64,000 nt of DNA from Aliishimia ponticola (GTDB lineage Bacteria; Pseudomonadota; Alphaproteobacteria; Rhodobacterales; Rhodobacteraceae), in contig NZ_SRKY01000005.1 in assembly GCF_004803475.1 (NCBI RefSeq), positions 248,001 to 312,000 on the forward strand, read 5' to 3'. How positions within the stretch are numbered: position 1 is the first letter of the stretch; every line of letters begins with the position of its first letter. Shown in pieces: positions 17,020-25,519 of the stretch. Position numbers and translations under genes: made by a program. The notes under the pieces were generated by a model. The model ran no database searches. It was not told the DNA's origin and was given only the letters and a program-made list of their open reading frames with translations.

Positions 17020-19920
17020 ATGTTCGCTGAACTGTCTGCTCAATCGAACTTCACGTTCCTGACCGGGGCCACGCATCCCGAAGAATACCTGCGCCGGGCT
17101 GCGGCGCTGGGTCTGTCGGGTGTTGTCATTGCCGATGACAATTCCGTGGCGGGGATCGTTCGGGCCCATACAGAGGCGCGCAATATCGCGCGTTTGGTCA
17201 AGCAGCGGCGCGATTGGGACGTGGCCCATGGCCCGATTGGTCCGCCGCGCCCCGATCATATCCCGGCGCCCGGCGGATTCCCGGTTTACAATGCGCCGCG
17301 CTTGATTCCCGGGGCGCGTATCTGCTGCCGGGATGCGCCTCCGATCACCGCGTTGCCGGTGGATCGCCCGGGCTGGGCGCGGCTGTGCCGGTTGATCTCT
17401 CGCGGGCGATTGCGGGCGGAAAAAGGATCGTGCGAACTGTATCTGTCCGACCTTGTGGAACTGTCCGAGGGGCTGGAGTTGCTGATCTGGCCGGGACGGG
17501 GCTGGCAGAAGGCCGCATGGGAACTGCGCGAGGCCGGGGCGCGGCGGCACCTGCTGCTGTTCCCGCGCTATGACGGGCGCGATGCGCAGCGACTCGACCG
17601 TCTGTCGGAAGCGGCCGCGAATGAGGGGCTGGGCACCATCGCCTCTGCCGCGCCGCGAATGCATCACGGGCGTCGCCGCCGCCTTGCCGATGTGCTGACT
17701 GCCATTCGCACCGGCTGCCGGGTGGATGATCTGGGGCGCGCGGCCATGTCCAATGGCGAGCAGCGCCTGCGTTCAGAGGCAGAGTTGCGTCGCTTGCTTG
17801 GTCCGCATGCAGCAGCGGTGGACCGGGCAATTGACCTTGCGGGGCGGCTGGAATTCTCCCTTGATGTGCTGCGCTATGAATATCCGAGCGAGGTCGCCGA
17901 TGGTGAAAGCCCGGCAGAGCGGTTGGCGCGGCTGGCGGAGGAGGGGCTGAACTGGCGCTACCCTGCCGGGGCGCCTGACCGGGTGCGCAAGCTGCTGCGC
18001 CACGAGCTCGACCTGATCGGCAAGCTGAAATACGAACCCTATTTCCTGACGGTGCGGGATGTGGTCGCCTTTGCCCGGTCACGCGGAATCTTGTGCCAAG
18101 GGCGTGGATCCGCGGCCAATTCGGTGGTCTGCTATTGTCTTGGCGTGACGTCTGTCTCGCCCGAGATCGGCACGATGGTGTTCGAGCGTTTCGTGTCCGA
18201 GGCGCGGGACGAGCCGCCCGATATCGACGTGGATTTCGAACATGAGCGGCGTGAAGAGGTGATTCAACACATCTATGCGCGGTATGGCCGTCACCGGGCG
18301 GGACTGTGCGCCACTGTCATCCACTACCGTGGCAAGCGGGCGATCCGCGAAGTGGGCCGTGCCATGGGGCTGACCGAAGACACGATCAGCGCGCTCTCCT
18401 CTCAGCTTTGGGGGTTCTTCTCGACCAAGGGGCTGGAGGCAGAGCGGATGGCCGAGATCGGGCTCGACTATAACGACCCGCGCCTGCGCCAGACCATGGA
18501 ACTGGTCTATGAGATCAACGGATTTCCACGCCATCTCAGCCAGCATGTCGGTGGGTTCATCATGACCGAGGGGCGGCTTGATGAACTGGTGCCCATCGAA
18601 AACGCGACGATGGAGGACCGCACCGTCATCTGCTGGGACAAGGATGATATCGAAACGCTGGGCATTCTGAAGGTTGATGTGCTCAGTCTTGGGATGCTGA
18701 CCTGTATCCGAAAGTCGTTCGAGTTGATGAAACAGCATCACCGGCTGGACTACGATCTTGCCACGCTGCCGCCCGAGAACCCGGCGGTGTATGACATGCT
18801 GTGCCGGGCCGACAGTATCGGCGTGTTTCAGGTGGAAAGCCGGGCACAGATGAACTTCCTGCCTCGGATGAGGCCGCGCTGTTTCTACGATCTGGTGATC
18901 GAGGTGGCGATTATCCGGCCGGGGCCGATTCAGGGGGACATGGTACACCCCTATATTCGTCGCCGAAACGGAGAGGAGGAGGTCAGCTTCCCGTCCGACG
19001 CGCTGGGCGCGGTACTGTCCAAGACGCTGGGTGTGCCGCTGTTTCAGGAACAGGCGATGCAGATTGCCATCGTGGGGGCGGGCTTTACGCCGGATCAGGC
19101 CGACCGTCTGCGGCGGTCGCTGGCGACCTTCAAGAAGCACGGGAATGTCAGCGAATTTCGCGGCCTCTTCATGCGCGGGATGAAGAAGAACGGTTATGAC
19201 GAGGATTTCGCGGCGCGCTGTTTCTCCCAGATCGAAGGTTTCGGAAGCTATGGGTTCCCCGAAAGCCACGCGGCCAGTTTCGCGCTGCTTGTCTATGCCA
19301 GCGCGTGGATCAAGTGCCATCATCCCGGCATCTTTGCCTGTGCGCTGCTCAATTCGCAGCCGATGGGGTTCTATGCCCCGGCCCAGATCGTGCGGGATGC
19401 GCGTGAACACGGGGTCGAAGTGCGCCCGATCTGCGTCAATTCCAGCTTCTGGGACAATGTGATGGAACCGGACGGAGAGGGCGGGTTGGCCCTGCGTCTG
19501 GGGTTCCGGCAAATCAAGGGCCTGCCCGAAGAGGATGCCACATGGCTGACGCAGGCGCGCGGCAATGGTTATCAGTCGGTGCGGGATGTGTGGCGGCGGG
19601 CCGGGCTGGCGCCGGGCCTGATCGAACGGCTGGCAGAGGCGGATGCCTTCGCTTCTTTGAGGCTGTCCCGACGCGAGGCGCTGTGGGAAGCGAAAAGCTT
19701 CGCGCCCGGTGCGGAATTGCCGCTGTTTGCCGGGGATCTGGATGGGGAAATCGTGGATGAGCCTGCCGCGCTCTTGCCGGAAATGACATTGGGCGAACAG
19801 GTGGTGGAGGATTACGTCGCGACCCGGCTCACGCTCAAGGCGCATCCCGTGGCCTTGCTGCGCCATCTTCTGACGCCAGGGGCGGAGGAGGTCACGTCTG
19901 TCCCACCGTCCAAGACCTGA
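17020..19920 (+). CDS. dnaE2: Error-prone DNA polymerase DnaE2, C-terminally shortened
   Basis: C-family polymerase for SOS mutagenesis and translesion synthesis. 966 residues from the ATG at 17020 (MFAELSAQSNFTFL, the usual PHP start); an ATG ten codons upstream would overlap the candidate LexA box. PHP domain about 1-270; palm catalytic aspartates D401/D403 (PPDIDVDFEHERREE) and D553 (ILKVDVLSLGML); finger and helix-hairpin-helix region (GSYGFPESHAASFALLVYAS) intact. The protein stops soon after LKAHPVALLRHLLTPG, where family members normally continue with an OB-fold of roughly 100-130 residues. No remnant is visible before the next gene. There is no imuA or imuB next to it. Confidence 0.92.
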   Translation: MFAELSAQSNFTFLTGATHPEEYLRRAAALGLSGVVIADDNSVAGIVRAHTEARNIARLVKQRRDWDVAHGPIGPPRPDHIPAPGGFPVYNAPRLIPGARICCRDAPPITALPVDRPGWARLCRLISRGRLRAEKGSCELYLSDLVELSEGLELLIWPGRGWQKAAWELREAGARRHLLLFPRYDGRDAQRLDRLSEAAANEGLGTIASAAPRMHHGRRRRLADVLTAIRTGCRVDDLGRAAMSNGEQRLRSEAELRRLLGPHAAAVDRAIDLAGRLEFSLDVLRYEYPSEVADGESPAERLARLAEEGLNWRYPAGAPDRVRKLLRHELDLIGKLKYEPYFLTVRDVVAFARSRGILCQGRGSAANSVVCYCLGVTSVSPEIGTMVFERFVSEARDEPPDIDVDFEHERREEVIQHIYARYGRHRAGLCATVIHYRGKRAIREVGRAMGLTEDTISALSSQLWGFFSTKGLEAERMAEIGLDYNDPRLRQTMELVYEINGFPRHLSQHVGGFIMTEGRLDELVPIENATMEDRTVICWDKDDIETLGILKVDVLSLGMLTCIRKSFELMKQHHRLDYDLATLPPENPAVYDMLCRADSIGVFQVESRAQMNFLPRMRPRCFYDLVIEVAIIRPGPIQGDMVHPYIRRRNGEEEVSFPSDALGAVLSKTLGVPLFQEQAMQIAIVGAGFTPDQADRLRRSLATFKKHGNVSEFRGLFMRGMKKNGYDEDFAARCFSQIEGFGSYGFPESHAASFALLVYASAWIKCHHPGIFACALLNSQPMGFYAPAQIVRDAREHGVEVRPICVNSSFWDNVMEPDGEGGLALRLGFRQIKGLPEEDATWLTQARGNGYQSVRDVWRRAGLAPGLIERLAEADAFASLRLSRREALWEAKSFAPGAELPLFAGDLDGEIVDEPAALLPEMTLGEQVVEDYVATRLTLKAHPVALLRHLLTPGAEEVTSVPPSKT

Positions 19921-19992
19921 ATGCGGCGGCGCGCCGGACCCGCCAGCGCGCCGCACAAGTTGTGTCACATCGCCAGTTTCAGGCGATCCGGA

Positions 19993-20562
19993 TCAGGCGG
20001 CCAGCGGCTTGCCAGCGCGCTTCCACTTGAGCCCTTCGAACACTTGGTCCACGGGCGTTTGAGCCACGTGGTTGGTGTAGTTCGACATGGTCTTTTGGGC
20101 GATGCCCAGGATGATGTTCAGAACGGCGCGGTGATCGTAGCCTGCATCAAAGAACGTCTGCATCTGCGCTTCGCTCACATTGCCGCGCTCACGCACCATT
20201 TGCAGGGTGAATGTCCGCAGCGCTTCCAGTTTCGCGTTCGGCAGCGGCGTTTCGTTGCGAAGGGCTTCGCTGATCTCGTCGGATACCTTCATCATCTTCG
20301 CGATCCCCGTATGCGCCGGAACGCAGTAGTGGCACTCGTGCTCGACGTTGATCGTCTGCCAGACCACGGTCAGTTCATCCGCGTCGAAATCGGATTCGGT
20401 GAACAGCTTGTGCAGGATTTGGTAGCCTTCAAATGCCTGGGGGCTTTCCGCCAGCACCTTGTGCAGACCCGGCAAGCGGCCGAACGCCTTTTGCGAGTTT
20501 TCCAGCAGCGGCTTGGACGCTTCGGGTGCGGAATCGAGATCGTGGGACGGGAAGTCGGTCAT
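19993..20562 (-). CDS. Carboxymuconolactone decarboxylase / AhpD-like protein
   Basis: 189 residues from the ATG at 20562, preceded by AAAGGAC; 13 more in-frame codons upstream lie in the operator region and are not favoured. The AhpD-like active site is present: VEHECHYCVPAHTG, with a CxxC thiol pair, upstream Glu and downstream His. Related proteins act as thiol peroxidase partners or peroxidase-like enzymes; true gamma-carboxymuconolactone decarboxylation is unlikely without a protocatechuate cluster. It is divergent from a TetR regulator and the 104 bases between them hold two identical TetR-type operators, so it is presumably the regulator's target. Confidence 0.88.
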   Translation of the reverse strand: MTDFPSHDLDSAPEASKPLLENSQKAFGRLPGLHKVLAESPQAFEGYQILHKLFTESDFDADELTVVWQTINVEHECHYCVPAHTGIAKMMKVSDEISEALRNETPLPNAKLEALRTFTLQMVRERGNVSEAQMQTFFDAGYDHRAVLNIILGIAQKTMSNYTNHVAQTPVDQVFEGLKWKRAGKPLAA

Positions 20563-20613
20563 GGGATTGTCCTTTCGAGACAGAAAACTGTGATGCGACA
20601 CAAATGCTCTTTC

Positions 20614-20629
20614 TTGAGCGATCGTTCAA
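20614..20629. promoter_or_regulatory. TetR-family operator, copy 1
   Basis: TTGAGCGATCGTTCAA, a near-perfect 16-base palindrome (one asymmetric pair: TTGARCGATCGYTCAA). Identical to copy 2, with centres 24 bases apart. It lies between the divergent AhpD-like and TetR genes, so bound regulator would control both. Confidence 0.85.
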
Positions 20630-20637
20630 GTATATAT

Positions 20638-20653
20638 TTGAGCGATCGTTCAA
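20638..20653. promoter_or_regulatory. TetR-family operator, copy 2
   Basis: Second identical 16-base TTGAGCGATCGTTCAA palindrome, separated from the first by GTATATAT and ending 13 bases before the TetR ATG. The AT-rich spacer probably contains a -10 element shared by or overlapping the divergent promoters. Confidence 0.85.
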
Positions 20654-20666
20654 GAATTGGTGATCC

Positions 20667-21242
20667 ATGCCGCGCAAACCTGAATTCAACCGCGACGACC
20701 TGATCGGCCGCGCCCGTGACCTGTTCTGGCAGCGCGGTTGGGCTGGCACGTCCCTGAAAGACCTTGAGCGGGTGCTGAAAATGAATCCGGGCAGCTTCTA
20801 CGCGGCGTTCGGGTCCAAGGATGCGCTGTTCGGGCTTGCCATGGATCGCTATGCGAAGGACGGGCGCGAGCGTTTGCGCAACTTGGCAGAGGATTCGGGG
20901 CCACTGACGGCGTTACAGCAGTTTCCCCAGCTGGTGATTGGCAGCGCCGATGCGCCTGCGAAAGCCTGTATGCTGGCAAAGACGGTGCTGGAGCTTCAAA
21001 CGCGCGGCCATCCGTTGGCGGATCAGGCGAACCAGCATCTGCGCGCGATGGAGGACCGATTTGCGGATTTGTTCCGACAAGCTCAGCAATTGGGTGAAAT
21101 CAGTTCGGACCATGATCCCGCGATCCTCGCGCGGCGATATCAGTCTGACTTGATGGGGCTGCGAATCTCGGCCGAACGGGGGGATATCGACGCCAGTGCC
21201 ATCGCGGATGAAATCGCGGAAAGCCTGTCTCGGCTCGGCTAA
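20667..21242 (+). CDS. TetR/AcrR family transcriptional regulator
   Basis: 191 residues. N-terminal TetR DNA-binding domain: RDDLIGRARDLFWQRGWAGT followed by SLKDLERVLKMNPGSFYAAF, the recognition helix being NPGSFYAAFGSK. The C-terminal ligand/dimer domain resembles the TetR_C_16/AcrR type with ACMLAKTVLEL containing a single Cys. Divergent from the AhpD-like gene, with two identical palindromic operators between, so autoregulation and control of that gene are likely. Its tail overlaps the dinB tail by four bases in convergent orientation. Confidence 0.93.
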   Translation: MPRKPEFNRDDLIGRARDLFWQRGWAGTSLKDLERVLKMNPGSFYAAFGSKDALFGLAMDRYAKDGRERLRNLAEDSGPLTALQQFPQLVIGSADAPAKACMLAKTVLELQTRGHPLADQANQHLRAMEDRFADLFRQAQQLGEISSDHDPAILARRYQSDLMGLRISAERGDIDASAIADEIAESLSRLG

Positions 21243-22492
21243 CGCAGCGCGCGACCTTTCAAAATGGCATCAGCGCCGAAGCGTTCGCGGATCTTGTCGG
21301 TCGCGCGCTCTGCCCGTTCGCGTTGTTCGGCGCCGGGGTCTAGCAGATCGCCAGCGGACCCGGCTTGATGTGCCGGGACCAGATGCGACAGGCCGCAGCC
21401 CAAAAGGCGGAACGGGCCTTCGCCGCTGACCTGATCGAACAAGGCGCGCGCGGTGCGGTAAACCGTGTCGGCAGTTTGCGTCGGCTCGCGCAGGCCGGTC
21501 TGCCGTGACAATTGGCTATGGTTCGCGCGCTTCAGTTTCAGCGTCACGACCCGCCCGGCAAGATCCTTGGCCTTGGCCCGGTCGGCGACCTTCTCCGCCA
21601 TGCGCCACAGGTGCCCGTCCAATACGTCGGGATTGGCGGTATCTTCGTTGAAGGTCGTCTCATTCGAGATCGACTTGATCGGCTCATGGGCGGAAACCGG
21701 GCGGCGATCCTCACCCCGTGCAAGATGCCAAAGCCGGGTTCCCATCGACCCGAACCGCGCGGTCAAATCGGCCTGATCCCAGCGCAAGAGGTCCGAAAAT
21801 GTGCGAATACCCGCCTTTTCAAGCGCCTCTTGCCCGGCATGGCCAACACCCCAGATCAAGCGAACTGGCTTGTCGCGCAGGAAATCGGCGGTCTCGGCCT
21901 TGCCTATGACAGAAAAGCCGCGCGGCTTTTCCAGATCGGAGGCGACCTTGGCCAGAAACTTGTTATGGCTGAGGCCGATGGACCCGGTCAGCCCCAGTTC
22001 GGTCTTCATCCGCCGTACCAGACGTCCCAGCATGACCGCGGGCGGGGCACCGTGCAGGCGTTCTGTCCCGGATAGGTCAAGAAACGCCTCGTCCAGTGAC
22101 AGCGGTTGGATCGCGGGGGTCAGATCCTCCATCATCGCGCGAATCTGGCGGGACGCCTTGGCATATGCCTCCATCCTCGGTTTCACGAAGACCGCATCGG
22201 GACACAATTTGAGAGCCTGATAGGTCGGCATCGCCGACCGGACTCCGCGAATCCGCGCGATGTAACAGGCCGTCGACACCACACCCCGCCTGCCGCCGCC
22301 AATGATGACGGGCTTGTCCTCCAGCTCTGGATTGTCGCGCTTTTCCACCGACGCATAGAAGGCGTCGCAATCCATATGGGCGATGGACAGCGAGAACAGT
22401 TCCGGATGCGAAATAACGCGCGGTGATCCGCAGTTCGGGCAGCGCGAACCGGCATCGAAAGCTGTTGTGCAGTCACGGCAAAGGGCAGGCAT
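21239..22492 (-). CDS. dinB: DNA polymerase IV with N-terminal zinc ribbon
   Basis: 417 residues from the ATG at 22492 (MPALCRDCTTAF); the frame extends 28 codons further upstream but with no Shine-Dalgarno. Y-family translesion polymerase. The N-terminus carries two CxxC pairs (C5, C8, C18, C21), a zinc-ribbon extension before the catalytic core, seen in other alphaproteobacterial DinB proteins. Catalytic residues are intact: HMDCDAFYASVE (D41, D43) and SLDEAF (D134, E135), which distinguishes it from the inactive ImuB. No obvious LexA box was found upstream. Located 1.3 kb from dnaE2. Confidence 0.95.
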   Translation of the reverse strand: MPALCRDCTTAFDAGSRCPNCGSPRVISHPELFSLSIAHMDCDAFYASVEKRDNPELEDKPVIIGGGRRGVVSTACYIARIRGVRSAMPTYQALKLCPDAVFVKPRMEAYAKASRQIRAMMEDLTPAIQPLSLDEAFLDLSGTERLHGAPPAVMLGRLVRRMKTELGLTGSIGLSHNKFLAKVASDLEKPRGFSVIGKAETADFLRDKPVRLIWGVGHAGQEALEKAGIRTFSDLLRWDQADLTARFGSMGTRLWHLARGEDRRPVSAHEPIKSISNETTFNEDTANPDVLDGHLWRMAEKVADRAKAKDLAGRVVTLKLKRANHSQLSRQTGLREPTQTADTVYRTARALFDQVSGEGPFRLLGCGLSHLVPAHQAGSAGDLLDPGAEQRERAERATDKIRERFGADAILKGRALR

Positions 22493-22596
22493 GAGGCAGA
22501 GTAACACAAACCAAGGGGAGCGGGAGGGGGCGGTGTAGCGGACGCGCGCGGCACGCAATCGCACCGCACGCGCCAACGTATCATATCAAGCCCGCG

Positions 22597-23421
22597 TCAG
22601 TCCCAGTCGGGTGCCAGGCTATCGGGCGACACCATCCGCCCATCGGGACGGACAAGCGCATCGATGCGCGCGACCTCCTCCGGCGTCAAAGCTATTTCTG
22701 CCGCTGCAAGGTTCCCGGCCAACCTGTTTTTGGTCGCCGTCTTGGGGATCGCAATGCCATTGGGGATTTGCAGCAGCCAGGCCACGGATATCGCCGCCGC
22801 GTTGGTGCCATGCGCCTCGGCGATCTCATGCAGGACGGGGTCATCCATTACGTTACCTTGTGCGAGCGGGCAATATGCCTCCACCGGTATGTTGCGCGAG
22901 GCCAGATAGGTCAGAAGTTTCGACTGGTCGATATAGGGGTGCAATTCCACCTGGTTGGCGGCCACCGGCGCGTTCAGGATGCTTTCGGCCTCCTGCGTCT
23001 GCGCAATGGTGAAGTTCGAGACCCCGCCGAAGCGCACTTTGCCCTCTTCGATCAGCGCATCGAGAACCGGCAGGGTTTCGGCCAATGGCACCTCGCGCGA
23101 AGGCCAGTGCAACAGCAAAAGATCGATGTAATCGGTGCCAAGAACCTTCAATGACTGCTCGGCCGCAGCCCTGAAATCGCCCGCAGCGAAATCCTTGGGC
23201 AGAATTTTCGTGGTCAGGAATACCTGATCGCGCGGAACATCGCTGTTGCGCATCCCCTCGCCGACGTCGGCTTCGTTGTCATAGGCGCGGGCGGTGTCGA
23301 TATGTCGATACCCCTCGGCCAGCGCGGCGGCCACGATATCACGGGCCTCGCCCGGGGACATTTTGAAGGTGCCAAGGCCTAGATTCGGGATGCCGGCGGG
23401 GCCGATATTTCTGATAGTCAT
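22597..23421 (-). CDS. Aldo/keto reductase
   Basis: 274 residues from the ATG at 23421 with AAGGACG upstream. NADPH-dependent oxidoreductase with the complete catalytic tetrad: D42, Y47 (IDTARAYDNEADVG), K72 (TTKILP) and H105 (LLLLHWPSREVPL), plus a C-terminal NADPH-binding segment (IPKTATKNRLAGN). Closest in pattern to 2,5-diketo-D-gluconate reductase/DkgB-type enzymes that reduce methylglyoxal and other aldehydes; physiological substrate not determinable. Single gene, divergent from the NUDIX gene. Confidence 0.92.
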   Translation of the reverse strand: MTIRNIGPAGIPNLGLGTFKMSPGEARDIVAAALAEGYRHIDTARAYDNEADVGEGMRNSDVPRDQVFLTTKILPKDFAAGDFRAAAEQSLKVLGTDYIDLLLLHWPSREVPLAETLPVLDALIEEGKVRFGGVSNFTIAQTQEAESILNAPVAANQVELHPYIDQSKLLTYLASRNIPVEAYCPLAQGNVMDDPVLHEIAEAHGTNAAAISVAWLLQIPNGIAIPKTATKNRLAGNLAAAEIALTPEEVARIDALVRPDGRMVSPDSLAPDWD

Positions 23422-23542
23422 GTCTGCGTCCTTGTGTTGGATGTTCAACATAGACAACGCGGCGTGCCGCTGCGACGTTCCAAACAGAATTTTTCACGCT
23501 TTTCGGTCGCCCAAAGGGGGCCGAACACAGCAGGAGGCATCG

Positions 23543-24001
23543 GTGGCCAGCCATTACAGCGATTTCATGGGGGCGAAGGTGGCGCTGTTCATCGGCGCGC
23601 ATCTTCTGGTTTTGCAGCGCGATGACAAACCCGGTCTGCTGTGGCCCGGGTATTGGGATCTGCCCGGCGGCGGGCGCGAAGGCGCGGAAACGCCGCTTGA
23701 AACCGCGCAACGTGAAACGCAGGAGGAATTTGGCCTGACGCTTGCGCCAAACGCCTTTCACTGGGCGCGGGCCAGCACCAATTCGATTGGACGGGCGGTC
23801 TGGTTCTTTGTCGGGGCGCTGCCCGAACAGACGCGCGGCGCGGTGCGGTTCGGCGATGAAGGGCAGGGATGGGATTTGTTCGGCGTGGACCACTTCATGT
23901 CGCATGACAAGGTGGTGCCGCAGTTCAAAAACCGGCTTGCGGATTACTTGCGCGGCGTGCCGCCGGACCCTCTTTTTCGGAAAGGCCCCCCGCCGTCTTG
24001 A
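23543..24001 (+). CDS. NUDIX hydrolase
   Basis: 152 residues from a GTG start at 23543 with the excellent Shine-Dalgarno AGGAGG eight bases upstream; this is preferred over earlier in-frame starts that overlap the reductase gene. Full Nudix box: GGGREGAETPLETAQRETQEEFGL spans residues about 44-67, with the metal-binding REXXEE glutamates present. Such small enzymes hydrolyse nucleoside diphosphate derivatives, including oxidised nucleotides; the substrate is not evident. The stop codon lies in the loop of a GC-rich hairpin. Confidence 0.88.
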   Translation: MASHYSDFMGAKVALFIGAHLLVLQRDDKPGLLWPGYWDLPGGGREGAETPLETAQRETQEEFGLTLAPNAFHWARASTNSIGRAVWFFVGALPEQTRGAVRFGDEGQGWDLFGVDHFMSHDKVVPQFKNRLADYLRGVPPDPLFRKGPPPS

Positions 24002-24009
24002 GCGGGGGG
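23986..24009 (+). terminator. GC-rich hairpin over the NUDIX stop codon
   Basis: CCCCCCGC and GCGGGGGG form a perfect 8-base stem with an 8-base loop that contains the TGA stop. No T-run follows, so it may be a weak or Rho-assisted terminator or an mRNA 3' stabiliser. Confidence 0.4.
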
Positions 24010-24098
24010 AGGTGACGAACCTCAGGAAGAACCGGTCCGTCGGGGAGTATCACCTGATGCAATCTACGCTACTTGTGGTTGATCAGCCTGCAAAGTAT

Positions 24099-24122
24099 GG
24101 AATACCAGACTTTGGGTATTCC
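24099..24122. terminator. Hairpin between convergent NUDIX and pyrF genes
   Basis: GGAATACC and GGTATTCC form a perfect 8-base stem around an 8-base loop, in the 159-base convergent gap. Placed where a bidirectional terminator would be expected, but without flanking T-runs. Confidence 0.4.
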
Positions 24123-24160
24123 CCGACGCCTGTGCCCAAATTCACACAGGTTTAGCGAGG

Positions 24161-24850
24161 TCAGCCCAGTTCAGCCACTACATCTAGGGCAGCTTGGCGC
24201 GGATCAGGTGCCTGATAAATAGGCCGTCCGACGACGATATGGTCGGAACCGGACGCGATTGCGTCCTTTGGTGTCTGGATACGCTTCTGATCGCCGCTGG
24301 CGGACCCCATAGGGCGCACACCGGGCGTGACGATCAGGCGACCCTTGGATTCGGGCAGGGCGCGGATCAAGGCCGCTTCCAGCGGCGAGGCGATGACGCC
24401 ATCAGCGCCCGCGTCGAACGCACGGCCCGCGCGTTCCACGACCAGATCCTGAACCTCTCCCGGTTTGATCAGCCCGGCGTCAAGATCGCTCCGGTCTAGC
24501 GAGGTGAGAATGGTCACAGCGAGGATCTTCAGGTCTTTCCCCGCCGACCCTTGCTTGGCAGCCGAAACCACATGCGGATCGCCATGCACCGTCAGAAAGT
24601 CGAGATCGAACTGCGCAAGACCGCGCACGGCGTTTTCGACCGTGTTGCCGATATCGAACAGCTTCATGTCCAGAAAGATGCGCTTGCCGTGCTCTTGCTT
24701 GAGTTCATTGGCAAGGGCGAGGCCACCGCCGGTCAGCATGCCCAGACCGATCTTATAGAAGGACACCGCGTCGCCGATGCGTTCGGCCAAGTCCAGCCCG
24801 GCCACGGCATTCGGCACGTCCAGTGCCACGATCAATCTGTCGTCTGACAT
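24161..24850 (-). CDS. pyrF: Orotidine 5'-phosphate decarboxylase
   Basis: 229 residues, full length. Last step of de novo UMP synthesis: decarboxylation of OMP. The catalytic D-x-K-x2-D motif is intact in FLDMKLFDIGNT (D61, K63, D66), and the phosphate-binding end of the barrel is seen in IVTPGVRPMGSASGDQKR and HIVVGRPI. The start codon is five bases behind a perfect hairpin whose 3' arm contains the only Shine-Dalgarno-like sequence (GGGGA), suggesting translational control. Downstream of a small conserved gene on the same strand. Confidence 0.97.
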   Translation of the reverse strand: MSDDRLIVALDVPNAVAGLDLAERIGDAVSFYKIGLGMLTGGGLALANELKQEHGKRIFLDMKLFDIGNTVENAVRGLAQFDLDFLTVHGDPHVVSAAKQGSAGKDLKILAVTILTSLDRSDLDAGLIKPGEVQDLVVERAGRAFDAGADGVIASPLEAALIRALPESKGRLIVTPGVRPMGSASGDQKRIQTPKDAIASGSDHIVVGRPIYQAPDPRQAALDVVAELG

Positions 24851-24855
24851 AGTGT

Positions 24856-24877
24856 CCCCAATCCTGTGTGATTGGGG
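24856..24877 (-). promoter_or_regulatory. Leader hairpin masking the pyrF ribosome binding site
   Basis: Read on the minus strand: CCCCAATC, loop ACACAG, GATTGGGG, then ACACT and the pyrF ATG. The stem is eight perfect base pairs. The 3' arm holds the GGGGA that would have to serve as Shine-Dalgarno, so folding should limit ribosome access. It could instead be a terminator for the upstream small gene, though no T-run follows. Confidence 0.5.
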
Positions 24878-24925
24878 TGTCTCTACGAAAAGCGGATCAG
24901 GCTGTCTATGCCCGGCGGCTGTGCG

Positions 24926-25258
24926 TTATGCTGCGCGGCCCCGGAAGAAACCGTATTGGCCCAGCGGAAGACCACGGCGCAAGAGCGGCCTGACATTATC
25001 CGCGTCAGGTGTCTGTTCTGGCAAGGTTTGGGGATCAGATGCCCGCGACGAACAAAGCCCGCGGTCAGCACCGTGGCGGCGCAAGGCTTGAGTGACCAGA
25101 CCATCGGCGGCATCTTCGAAATCCATCGTGATCGGCGCATCAATCGCGCAGGCATAGGTGACCGGGGTGTCGTCGTGAACGGTGACGCGCGCCTCGAAAG
25201 CTTGCTCTGCCGCGTTGTAGATCACGTTCGAACATTCGGTTTTGTACTGCTCAGTCAT
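24926..25258 (-). CDS. Conserved small protein of unknown function
   Basis: 110 residues: an N-terminal folded part ([21 protein letters not shown] ... [20 protein letters not shown], about 1-60) and a basic, Arg-rich low-complexity tail ([20 protein letters not shown]). I recognise the general type as an orphan protein found next to clpB or pyrF in Rhodobacterales but know no function. No signal peptide or membrane helix. It reads toward pyrF with a 75-base gap that holds the pyrF leader hairpin, and is divergent from clpB. Confidence 0.7.
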   Translation of the reverse strand: MTEQYKTECSNVIYNAAEQAFEARVTVHDDTPVTYACAIDAPITMDFEDAADGLVTQALRRHGADRGLCSSRASDPQTLPEQTPDADNVRPLLRRGLPLGQYGFFRGRAA

Positions 25259-25410
25259 GTCGGTTTCCCTTCATGTTGTTATGCTTTGTTAACCAACATG
25301 GGGGCGAAAGGTTCCCTTACGAGGGGGAAAACAGCCCAGATCGCTTCACAATTGAGTCAACGAACCTGCGAATTGACGCGGGTCAAAGCGCTGAAAAAGC
25401 CCGGCTCTAT

Positions 25411-25439
25411 CTTGAACGCAGGACGTCCGATCACCATTT
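25411..25439 (+). promoter_or_regulatory. Sigma32 (RpoH) heat-shock promoter of clpB
   Basis: CTTGAA (25411-25416), 15-base spacer, CACCATTT (25432-25439), one mismatch from the sigma32 pattern CTTGAA-N13-15-CCCCATNT. It sits about 80 bases before the clpB ATG, and clpB is a standard heat-shock gene. The rest of the 260-base gap between the divergent genes shows no further gene. Confidence 0.65.
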
Positions 25440-25519
25440 CGTCATCGAGGCCTCGAAAGGGTTCTGCGCTGCGAATGTGGGCGGGACGGAAGGGAGGCGC
25501 TTTGAAAAAGGAGAGAGCC

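Noticed and set aside
18079-19968. 629-codon frame antisense to dnaE2
   Set aside because: Codon shadow of the polymerase; no family features.
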